DNA of 64,000 nt, taken from the NCBI GenBank assembly GCA_039566865.1, contig CM076959.1:11329501-11393500 (forward strand), given 5' to 3'. The notes under the pieces were generated by a model. It had not been told where the DNA came from. It made no database searches and saw only the letters and a program-made list of their open reading frames with translations. Both the position numbers and the translations under genes were made by a program. Source of the DNA: Aurelia coerulea (lineage: Eukaryota > Cnidaria > Scyphozoa > Semaeostomeae > Ulmaridae). Numbering within the stretch: position 1 is the first letter of the stretch; every line of letters begins with the position of its first letter. Positions 55,197 through 64,000 of the stretch are shown here, one piece after another.

Positions 55197-56426
55197 CCGA
55201 GTGAGTCAGAAAAAGCGTGGGGTATTTGGCGAACTGTGACGTCGCATTCAGCCACTCGATCGTAGTGAACTAATTTTTTTCTTGCAGCCAGAGGTCTAAC
55301 TTAGATCATAAGATTTTTCCCATCGAAATCGGTCACTTGATCTATTAATCACAAAATATTTTCTTCGTAAGACGTTGTGTGGGAGGCTTGCTAACTGATG
55401 AAACCTTTAATAGAGTCTCTTCAGCCCGTTCGATTATTGATAAGGCCAGACTAAAAGACAATTGGTCTCATAATTGGTTGACCGTTGAACAAGTAATAAA
55501 CTTTGATCGATCAGTTATGACATACAAAGTAATCAACGGGCAATGTCTCGAAAGCCTTTGGGATAAATACCATCATAGGACCCGGCATTCCAACTACAGA
55601 ACAAAAAATTGCAGGGACCTACAAATCCCAAGAAATAATCTTGAATATGTCAAGAAAGGCTTTCACTATTCGGCTTTGAAAACTTGGAACGATTTACCCA
55701 TCAATATCAGAGAGCCCTGCACTTAGTAGATTCAAAAAGCAATAGAAAAGTTATTATACGAGCTGAACACAACCTAAAACACGATGCCCTGGAAGAGCAG
55801 CTGCTATTAGATAGGTTACTATACATAATTTCGCTTTAACTGTATATAGATTATATTAATGTAATTAGGATATAAATTTTCTTATTTAGGTATTGCGTTC
55901 GTAAGCTGAAGGGTTTTTTGTGTATAAAGAATTCAAAATGAAAATGAAAGCATTTTACCCTTGCCAAAGCTGCAGGTACACGTGGTATTATCAGGGGAGA
56001 ATGAACTATTTGTCATGATACAGTGCGGTGATCTTGTTGAAAGAAACAAAGAAGCATGCGTTTTTAGTGTCTCTCAAACATATTCTCTTCGTAGGACTAG
56101 TTATGAAAAGGCATCCCGGGGGAGAAAACACTATTTTCGAGCTGTTTTATTCTCCCCTGATAATACCACGTGTACCTGATGCTTTAGCAAGGCTAAAATG
56201 CTGAAAGGGCTTGGTTAAAGGCTTCCCTAGTTTGCAAGACTCCCATACGAAGTCTCAGGAAGAAAACATATTTTAGATAATGCATCACATGACCGATTTC
56301 GATGGGGAAAGGTTTATGATCTAAGTCAGAATAATGGCTGCACAGAATAATTTAATTCACAACGGTCGAATGGCTAAACGACGTCACAGTCCACCAAACA
56401 CACCACCTTTTTTCTGACTCACCCGG
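55197..56426. mobile_element. MITE 4, long TIRs, split by a LINE
   Basis: The left end CCGAGTGAGTCAGAAAAAG and the complement of the right end (CCGGGTGAGTCAGAAAAAAG) start arms that stay similar for at least 200 bp (GACTTAGATCATAA, CCCATCGAAATCGGTCA) and continue after the insertion. Inner parts near 55960-56000 and 56150-56190 pair as TACACGTGGTATTATCAGGG. TA flanks the right end (56427-56428); the left flank has TT. A plus-strand LINE piece occupies about 55405-55945. No transposase. Confidence 0.8.
55405..55945 (+). mobile_element. 5'-truncated LINE inside MITE 4
   Basis: A 115-codon frame (55379-55726) encodes the LINE C-terminus: SSARSIIDKARLKDNWSHN, VINFDRSVMTYKVINGQCLE, FHYSALKTWNDLPINIRE. 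The 3' UTR follows, ending in AAAATGAAAATGAAAG (about 55933-55948). It matches 11852-12110 closely. The first codons of the frame come from the MITE arm. Confidence 0.8.
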
Positions 56427-56599
56427 TAGAAGCTATACATGCTCGCTTGATGGGATCAATTGGCCCTTCATGTCAAGGCATAGTTTATTTGTACCCTTTA
56501 GTCTCAAAAACATTATTTGGAATTTTGAGATGACAGTGAGATAGCAGGTGCGAAGCGAAGCATGAGGTTCTTTAAGATACAATTTCTCTTGAATGTGTG

Positions 56600-56760
56600 G
56601 TCACTGCAGGCCCGTGGGAAGCAGGGAGAGGGGGGCAAAATAGTTTTGAAAACAATGGTGCTACATCACAAGCATTATTAGATGTATTGTTCTCTATTGT
56701 TTTAAGAACAATTGCCCCCCAATCAGAAGCTGCTTCCAACTGCCCTGTTGTTGCAAAGTT
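56600..56760. repeat. Short imperfect inverted repeat
   Basis: GTGGGAAGCAGGGAG...GGGGGGCAA on the left and the complement of ATTGCCCCCCAATCAGAAGC...TTCCAAC on the right form arms of about 50 bp around a short AT core. It looks like a small MITE. It also mimics an exon (see rejected items). Confidence 0.5.
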
Positions 56761-57358
56761 AAGGACAGTTTTTGTCTTTTTGGGTCAGTGATCTATCTAG
56801 CTTTGAATCATGCCATCAAAATCGCAATCCCCTTTGTTTAATACAAAGTCTTTACCTTTGTTGTTGTCTAATCCTAATACAAGTTTTCCGTACTTTCGTA
56901 CGTCAAAAAGAAGGATTTTTATCGTATTAGAATATCATGCTCCTATTTTCCCACTTTCCATTTTCCCACGCAAAGCCTCATTAGAACCCAGCGCTAATAG
57001 ATTTCATTGAACATTTGAACAAGCATGTTAACTAAATTAAGTGAAATTTATTAAAAGCTGCTGGGAACAGTACTTTGAACTTGAAATATTTCACCCTCAC
57101 TATTTCAGACCCCCACTTTTTAAGGTTTTCTCAACACTACCAATTATTAAGACCACCCCGTCTATTTTGCATTTTGCAAGAGTAGGCGGTTTCTTAGCAT
57201 AATGGCTCGTAGACAGCTTTTCAAAGCTATGAATTCATAACTGTACACTTTCATGAGAATTATTACTGGAAAGAGATCAAGGAAGGGATTTGCTGCTATG
57301 CTGGTTCATCATCTATAAGGAGGAAAATCCTGTTCAGATACATTTGCGATTTAAAGAA
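56761..57358. other. No feature recognised
   Basis: AT-rich flank with short frames only. Confidence 0.4.
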
Positions 57359-57994
57359 TTATAGACCAGACGGAAAATGAGGCAGGGGTAACCTGGAGCC
57401 GAACTTTATTAGGTAATGTTTTTCTGGTGTAGAATTTTGTGCTGAATAAGAAAATCTTTGGTAAACTTACGGTACCCGCTGCGTTTACCAAATATGGGCA
57501 TTTTTTGAGCCGGGGGTATTGTAATCAACCTTTTTGCGCAAACTATTCATTTAGAGTTGATCTGGATGTTAAACATCCATGTTACACAATTTCAAATACT
57601 GTTCTGATCCCTTTCTGTTAATTCTGCTAAAGTTATGGACGTTGGAGGCATTTAAAATTGTGAAGACGGGGGTTACATCATGTTTTTAATTGCTCCTAAA
57701 TGTTTGCTAAGAGTACACAAGAGATCGTACCTACATGTCAGAAGAAGTCTTACTTTCATCTATGCATTAGCATGGCCTCTACGAATCTATGCATAGTACG
57801 ACCACTTCAAAGTGTAAATCTTGCTTTGTTATGACGTTTATTGTATGGCGATATAGATTTCCCCAGTTCACTGAACAGACATATTCTTGAGCTTACGCTA
57901 CATTCTATCCATGAAATTGGTCGATTCGAGCGAAGTTATGTAGTCATTTACCCCATCCCTTCAAAAACACCCAGTATTTTATCTTGTTTTAAGA

Positions 57995-58170
57995 ACTTGC
58001 CATGTAGTTAAAGTTGGTTATTCTTTTATCATCTTTATTTAATGATCTTGGAGTAGACCCAGCCTTTTGCTCCCTGGGTTTGATCGTCCTAGTAGTATTG
58101 TAGAGTAATTTTGTAAGTAATGTAGCTCGTAATGTGTATTGTAACATTTTATTTGGAATATATATTGGAA
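57995..58170 (+). mobile_element. LINE/SINE 3' end, second copy
   Basis: CAGCCTTTTGCTCCCTGGG, AGTATTGTAGAGTAATTTTG, TAATGTGTATTGTAACATTT match the insert at 48950-49125 in the same order. It is the 3' region of a plus-strand dispersed repeat inserted inside the TIR transposon. Confidence 0.6.
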
Positions 58171-58369
58171 TTCATCCTCACTTTCATCACTGCTCTCGTC
58201 ATTATCTTTTTCACCAGCCAAAAGTTGCCCACGTCTTCAGAGAAAGCAGCATCCATTTAGATTATTTTTCCATCCAGTCATTAGTTGTGTTCAATATCAG
58301 CAAAGTCAGTGCTCGTTTGTAAGCAGGATCTCCACGTTTTTACGATGTATTTTGATCGCTGATAGTGCA

Positions 58370-59667
58370 ACTCCAATTATTGTCAACATGGGGCAGCCCC
58401 TACCATAGCCATGAGGCCCACAAGACATGTCCAAGTAGCCCTTTCAGGTGGATTAACGTCTTTGGAATCTGTAGAACCGTTACAACAACAAAGGATAACT
58501 TCTATGAATTTGCTCATTGCTTTTGTCCTTCGGTTCCATCTGGAAATGCCAGACATAACGGTAAAGAATGGAATGGAGCTTGTTTATGCTTCCTCGAAGT
58601 TGATTGTTTTGTCGCTTTGTGATGAGAAGGCTAGGAGTTCTCCTAGAACATTCCTGTTGGCCTCAATCATTTTCATTTTTGCTGCTTGTTTTGAATTTTG
58701 AGCACAAACTTTTTCGGAAATTTTTGAATAATGCTAACTTTGCCGTTTGATTGCTTCGTGGAACTTCGTTTCTGTTGAAGAAGGCCATTTACAAATTCTT
58801 GATATAATTGTTCTCCTCTCTTCCATATTGTGAGGATGGGTTGGTTTCTGTTACTTCTCCTTCAGCAGGCATTCCAGAGCTTAGATTATGGAGCTGACTT
58901 GCATCAATGCTTGGGTCGAATGCGTTTAGATATTCTTGGGTAATGCCGTTGTGAATCTTTACGACGGATTTTGCAGACTTGATGATCTGAGATGGACGAA
59001 TGTGCTTACAGATATCATCATCAGTTGTCTTAATTTCTGCTAAATCACAAAGAGCCTCTGTATTCCTTGCTTGTGCTGCATGATTTGAGGTCCATTTCAA
59101 TATATAGTTTGAATCAGATGCAAAGTACTTGATACCTCCAGCTACTTTTGCATCTTGATTTATTGTTTGCTCCCAACGTTAATCAAGTGCAGTTCTGCAA
59201 GGGCACTTGTTCTGTGCTTGAACATATGTTCTATCCATTCCTTTGCGTTTGATCAGTTTCAAACAGCCTGGATGAGTTTCCTCGAGGTTTTCCAAAGAAT
59301 TTACATACAGTGACCCATATCTGGCGTAATTTTGCTTATATTCAGTGCAAAAGAGGCTAGATTCGTTTTAAGTCATACAAGCGCAGAAGAAAGTTGGTAT
59401 GTTTGAAAAAATTGATGAAGTGCTGGCTCCGTATGAAATGGAGGTAATGAAGAAGCCAGAACTGTTTTCGCCATGATTACCATTTCGCATATCCTCTTCA
59501 AACTTCATGTTCTGGTCGAGCAATTCATGTAGCTTTCGCCTTCAACAGTGCTTCGAAATACTCTCTCACATCGAGACAAAGTGGCATTTCTTCTATAGCT
59601 TTTAGAATGTCGTCAATCGTTGTCAACAACCCTTCGAAAAGTAGTAACTCAAGCAACTTGGCAAGAT
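58370..59667 (-). pseudogene. Decayed ORF of the TIR transposon, unknown family
   Basis: The minus strand, from 59667, reads LLELLLFEGLLTTIDDILKA, IEEMPLCLDVREYFEALLKA, then after a frameshift LDQNMKFEEDMRNGNHGENS and SISYGASTSSIFSNIPTFF. It continues with KQNYARYGSLYVNSLENLEE, GMDRTYVQAQNKCPCRTALD, one in-frame TAA, KVAGGIKYFASDSNYILKWT, and an open 103-codon part (58789-59100) with ARNTEALCDLAEIKTTDDDI. A last part has MIEANRNVLGELLAFSSQSD and ERATWTCLVGLMAMVGA. About 400 residues are recoverable by reading across frames. Two CPC/CTE Cys sites are seen. I do not recognise a catalytic motif. Whether this is a transposase or an accessory protein is open. Confidence 0.6.
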
Positions 59668-59757
59668 GGGAATGACCTATCCAGCATCGATTGAAGGATC
59701 AATTTACAAAATGGCAACCTTTTATCTTATTTCCAACTGTCTGGCCTGTTGCCCACG

Positions 59758-60075
59758 GGGGGGGGGGGGTCTCCATAGTAAAGACACCTGGGGATGTGCC
59801 GCGACGAAAGGTATACTTTTTAGGACTTTTAGTCTCGCCAAGGGTATACTTGTTTGCAATTTTGACCTAGCAACGGTCTAGCCAAGGGTATCATAGCGAA
59901 TGGATATTTGGTACAAATTTGACAATATTGGTCCAGAGAATGGTCAGAATTGGTTTAGCCAAGGGTGCCATTTTCGTAAAAATTGGTCCAGGGAATGGTC
60001 AAATTGGTCTAGCCAAGGATACTATTTTCATAAAGATTAGTCTAGCCAACGGTACGATTTTGAATATGCTCGTTG
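59758..60075. repeat. G-run and degenerate tandem array
   Basis: A run of 13-14 G is followed by repeats built on GTCTAGCCAAGGGTA (about six copies with changes) interleaved with ATTGGTCCAGGGAATGGTCA, at roughly 40-bp spacing. Confidence 0.65.
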
Positions 60076-60779
60076 CAGAACCCTACCCAAAATTTAGCCA
60101 AGAACCCCCTCCCCTTGAAAATATAGAAATACTTAAATATTGAACATACCATAATCAGAAACTGATAATATCTAATCAATTCCAACTTGGTGTGTTTCAT
60201 TGTTTAAAATGATATGAGCATTGATGTAACCCCCGTCTTCACAATTTTAGATGCCTCTAGCCTCCATAACTTACTGCTACTTTGTAGAATTGACAAAAAA
60301 AATTCGAAGCAGTATTTAGAATGGTGTAAAATGAATGTTTAACATCCAGATAAACTCTAAATGAATGTTTTTTGCAAAACGGTTGATTACCATACCCCCG
60401 GCTCAAAAAATGCCCATATTTGGCAAACGCAGCGGGTACCGTAAGTTTACCAATGATTTTCTTATTCAGCACAAAATTCTACACCAGAAAATTATTACCT
60501 AATAAAGTTCGGCTCCAGGTTACCCCTGCCTCATTTTCCGTCTGGTCTATTAGAACTGGATTGATATCGAAACGGAGAATTCAAGCCCTGTTTACACTAC
60601 ACCAACTAACCTGGGTTCGCCCCAAATTAGAAGTGTGTGTGTGTCATCTTATTCAATTTCGAAAACTTTAATACAAATAGCCTCTAAATATATCAAATAA
60701 GAGATGTTAGTCAATTTCGAAAATATTTACAAGAGAAAGTTTAACTAATTTAATGATAATTAAATGCCACACTATTTCA

Positions 60780-62010
60780 ATAATACTATTTCATGGATTT
60801 ATTTTTCATTTCTATTGATTTTGATGGATGTTGTGTTTTTCAAATTGACATACATTGCAGTTGCATTCCACTCCATCCCATTGTTTCATTAATCTCTTAA
60901 AAATGTGTATAATTTGAGCAGACTTCATTTCATTCGGGAATCCATTCCATATCTGAGGCCCGAAGGCTCTTTAGGTATTAGTACCAACATTCGTTTGATT
61001 AGGTCTATGATGTAGCAAATCATGTGGATTTCTCAGAGAGCGACTGAGATTAGCAGATGATTTAAAAGAAAATATGTTTTGCATAAAAACAGGATTTAGC
61101 TGCTTCATAATTTTGTAGTTAATTTTTTCCTGATTTGTCAGTAACTCTTCATATGGAGAATTGTTATCATTGAACAGAAATCTTAATGCTCTCTCTTGTA
61201 TACGTTCGAGTTTTTGCAGTGACTTTGCAGATGAAAATGCCACACTAAAGGACAGTAATTAAAGTTGGAATAAACAAAGCTTTGAACAAGTATTTTCCTT
61301 TCTTCATAACCAATAAATTGTTTAAGTCTTTTTAGTACATTCAGTTGTGTAGCAGCTTTCTTGCGCGAATCTGAAACACGGGGATCAAAATTAAGCTTGT
61401 TTTCGAGTTTGATACCTAAAAGCTTCACAGTTTTTTCTGATTTAATCTTCTTATCACTAAGGCTAATGTCAATGCCACTTGTGTCTGTACGGTCTTTCTA
61501 GATCAAAATAGACTGAAATTTCTTTGCATTGGCAATCATCTCATTTTCCTCCAACCACTTTAGAGCAACATTGGCTTCCCCTTCTTAGACCTTCAGTAAG
61601 TCTGAAATGCTTTTAGAGTAAGAAACCAAAGAACGGTCATCTGCGTAATTATATATTTCGGTTTCCTTAATGAAAATTAGCAGATCATTTATCTACAAAT
61701 TGAAAGGATCGGTCCAAGTACAGATCCCTGTGGAACACCGGACAGTATGCGCTGAAACGAACCATAAACATTGTTAATCCTAACACATTGATCACATCGT
61801 CGCTTTAAGTATGAATATATAAAAACTAAAGAATTCTCATCAAATCCGTAAGCGGATAACTTAGCTATAAGTAAGTAGTGTGGTATGCAGTCAAAGGCCT
61901 TTGATAAATCCATTAGTTGGTTTTCCACCACTTGAATTTTGTACAATGTTAATGTAATGGTCATTGAAAAGCTAGCACAAAGTTGACTCATCTGTGACAA
62001 CTTTCTGCTC
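60780..62010 (-). mobile_element. Decayed CR1/L2-like LINE
   Basis: Minus-strand pieces appear in RT order: LMDLSKAFDCIPHYLLIAKL with GVPQGSVLGPI (61689-62000), a broken catalytic region, thumb LLGIKLENKLNFDPRVSDSR and VYSNFNYCPLVWHF (61183-61428), and a C-terminal piece with RIQERALRFLFNDNNSPYEE (60971-61243). The pattern YCPLVWHF is like YCPLIWMF in the LINE at 26 kb. Stops and frameshifts throughout; fingers and endonuclease absent. Confidence 0.8.
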
Positions 62011-62021
62011 TTTTATGAGCG

Positions 62022-62959
62022 TTAATTCTTGGGATCAGAGGATAATAGGCCCCTCAGAGCTTCTAAGCACACTTTCAAACATAAAGTGATTTGCTTTTTC
62101 CCAACGATAACCAACAGTGGTGTTCTCTCATTCTCTCATCATCGGGGCCTAAGTTTGGGCTGTTAGTGCATTGGCCAAATTTGCACTCAGCTCAACCCCC
62201 TAAATTTTGCCAGTCGGGGGTTACAAGAAATAAGCCATATTTTTTTCCACAAACCAATGCACTAAATGTCCATGCCAATGATCCGTGCCTCTGAAAGAGA
62301 CAACGGAACATCAGCATGAAAAGATTAAACAGAAATAGAGGAGGGTGGGTGGGAAAGCGAAAATCAGCCACCAGCCTATCGATGATAACCAGAGATGTTT
62401 GCATTCTCAATGTTGAAATCAAAGTGTGAGAACAATGCTAATTTGCAAATGCCTTTATATAAGTTTAAGACGCATGCTAAGACGCACGTACGCATCCAGG
62501 GAACAATCGGAAATTCCCTGAACAATATTGAACCTCGTTTTGCAAGGCCACAGGGGCTTTGATCACTCAGCATTTTCCAAATAACATTCTAAGGCACCAA
62601 GCACGGCAGGGGTGTTTTCATGCAGGTACACAGGGGTACAATAACCGATACCCTTCCTTTTAGAGACGCCATGACACACGACCTCTTTGCCCGAATTAAC
62701 TGTGATGTAAAATTGCATTTTAATCCCTATTTAATTCTTGGGATCAGAGGATAATAGGCCCCTCAGAGCTTCTAAGCACACTTTCAAACATAAAGTGATT
62801 TGCTTTTTCCCAACGATAACCAACAGTGGTGTTCTCTCATTCTCTCATCATCGGGGCCTAAGTTTGGGCTGTTAGTGCATTGGCCAAATTTGCACTCAGC
62901 TCAACCCCCTAAATTTTGCCAGTTGGGGGTTACAAGAAATAAGCCATATTTTTTTCCAC
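62022..62959. repeat. 229-bp direct repeat pair, 709 bp apart
   Basis: 62022-62250 and 62731-62959 are nearly identical, with one difference noticed (GTCGGGGG versus GTTGGGGG). They start TTAATTCTTGGGATCAGAGG and end TTTTTTTCCAC. The 480 bp between show no coding region. The copies do not start TG and end CA, so LTRs are unlikely; a segmental tandem duplication fits better. Confidence 0.85.
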
Positions 62960-63299
62960 CACAGAACACAACGTGTTCCCCCAACCCCCAACAACAACAA
63001 TGCCAAGAAACCGATGAAGAATGAGAGAAACACCACTACCTGGAAACGCTATGGGTCCCGCCTTGTTTACGATTTGCCATGATAAAACAGACATATATTG
63101 ACAAAGCCGAAAGAAATTTGCATATCTCAAGCATTTCACAGGGCATTATGGACAATGGCACCGACACTGCCATTGTTGAATTCGAATTTACAAACCAATT
63201 TTCTGATGCTGACAACAAACAGACAACAAACAGACAACAACAACAACAATTAACGACAATATATTGGCACTTCACAATACACAATCGACTGACATGAAT

Positions 63300-63790
63300 T
63301 GGGTCCGACAGGTGACCCATACCTTCTTACCGGGTCCGACAGGTGACCCATACCTTCTTACCGGGTCCGACAGGCGACCCATACATTCTTCAGGTCCGAC
63401 AGGCGACCCAACCTTCTTCCGGATCCGACAGGCGACCCATACCTTCTTCCGGGTCCGACAGATGACCCATGCCATGCCTTCTTACAGGGTCTGACAGGTG
63501 ACCCCTACCTTTTTTCCGGGTCCAACAGGCGTCCCATACCTTCTTTCCGGGTCTGACAGGTGACCCATACCTTTTTTCCGGGTCCGACAGGTGACCCATA
63601 CCTTCTATCCGGGTCCGACAGGTGACCCATACCTTCTTACAGGGTCCGACAGGTGACCCATACCTTCTTCCGGGTCCGACAGGCGACCCATACCTTCTTC
63701 CGGATCCGACAGGTGACCCATACCTTCTATCCGGGTCCGACAGGTGACCCATACCTTCTTACAGGGTCAGACAGGTGACCCGTGACCCCT
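63300..63790. repeat. 30/31-bp minisatellite, about 16 units
   Basis: The unit is GGGTCCGACAGGTGACCCAT followed by ACCTTCTTACC, with variants (GGCGACCC, TTTTTCC, TTCTATCC). On the minus strand the array is open for 120 codons as an artefact of the repeat. The final units degrade into GACAGTTGACCC-type sequence. Confidence 0.9.
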
Positions 63791-64000
63791 GATCTGACAG
63801 CTGACCCTTCACACAAGGGCCCAACAGTTGACCCCTTATCTGACATGAGGTTCCTACAGTTAACTCATAGTTAATTAATGTCCGTCGAAATTAATCTTTA
63901 ACAAATTGATTGTGACACTGACAATTGATCCTTCAACAGACGTAGAGGGCTCGACAGTTGACCCTGCATGCGACCAATGGGGTTCACCAGTTGACTCTGC
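63791..64000. repeat. Decayed continuation of the minisatellite
   Basis: GACAGCTGACCC, CAACAGTTGACCCC, CGACAGTTGACCC and CACCAGTTGACTC recur at irregular spacing up to the window end. The array probably continues outside. Confidence 0.55.

Larger units (their letters stand above)
57362..60549 (-). mobile_element. 3.19-kb TIR transposon with unrecognised ORF
   Basis: The ends TAGACCAGACGGAAAATGAG and its complement start terminal inverted repeats of about 320 bp. Shared words are CAGGGGTAACCTGGAGCCGA, GGTACC-GCTGCGTTTACCA, GGGCATTTTTTGAGCCGGGG and GTGAAGACGGGGGTTACATC. TTA lies on both sides (57359-57361 and 60550-60552), a possible 3-bp target duplication as known for PIF/Harbinger elements. 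The interior holds a decayed minus-strand ORF (58370-59667), a LINE-tail repeat (57995-58170) and a tandem array (59758-60075). The superfamily is not established. Confidence 0.75.

Noticed and set aside
56607..56791. Open segment after ACTGCAG with the phase required to follow exon I
   Set aside because: It ends in a stop with no donor, and the sequence is an imperfect inverted repeat like a small MITE. The peptide has no similarity to the rest of the protein. Phase match alone has a one in three chance.
62022..62959. LTR retrotransposon with 229-bp LTRs
   Set aside because: The repeats do not begin TG or end CA, the interior is only 480 bp and has no primer-binding or coding sequence.
63390..63752. 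120-codon minus-strand repeat protein
   Set aside because: It is produced by a stop-free minisatellite unit with mixed 30/31-bp length; no start context or non-repeat part.
1..64000. CRISPR arrays, operons, tRNA and rRNA genes
   Set aside because: No regularly spaced palindromic repeats, no tRNA cloverleaf with GGTTCGA-type arm, no rRNA-like sequence; the repeats found are minisatellites or transposon ends.

Overview
The window looks like a stretch of an AT-rich invertebrate animal nuclear genome. It has spliced exons with GT-AG borders, long introns, dense non-LTR retrotransposon debris, Penelope-type RT, a THAP fragment and many TIR/foldback elements. The LINE types and the SAP and THAP fragments suggest a cnidarian, possibly an anthozoan. 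That placement is inference only. Nothing prokaryotic (operon, Shine-Dalgarno site, CRISPR array) was seen, and no rRNA or tRNA gene was recognised.

The only host gene I can support is one plus-strand gene spread over about 41 kb (13567-54887). Nine exons were found from open frames flanked by AG and GT. Their phases chain without conflict at all eight junctions, giving 2,074 nt, or 691 codons plus one base. The protein has a basic/Ser-rich N-terminal part (exons A-C), three ankyrin-type repeat exons (D, E, F), a Ser/Arg-rich exon (G), a long acidic exon (H) and a short helical exon (I). First and last exons were not found and may lie outside the window. I do not recognise the gene.

Region 1-13.5 kb is a graveyard of minus-strand LINE fragments, a TIR element with TCCGAAA motifs, and a 66-bp foldback with a 9-bp target duplication. 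The introns then hold most of the structure. Intron A-B has two long-TIR MITEs and a LINE (called L-A here) with twin-priming architecture that contains a foldback insertion. Intron C-D has a 5.95-kb inverted-repeat-bounded region with a decayed THAP domain, a near-intact LINE RT, a MITE and a giant palindrome. Intron D-E has more L-A, a SAP-domain fragment and a third MITE family. Intron F-G has an L-A copy with three nested insertions. Intron G-H has several LINEs and a Penelope fragment. Intron H-I has one LINE and a tandem repeat ending at the splice acceptor.

Downstream (55-64 kb) are a long-TIR MITE split by a LINE, a 3.19-kb TIR transposon with an unrecognised decayed ORF, a decayed LINE, a 229-bp direct repeat pair and a 30/31-bp minisatellite running to the window end.

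Most intronic LINE copies are antisense to the gene. The mobile sequences do not work together. They are a layered insertion record whose order can be read from nesting and target duplications. All family assignments rest on motifs read by eye; no alignment or database search was run.
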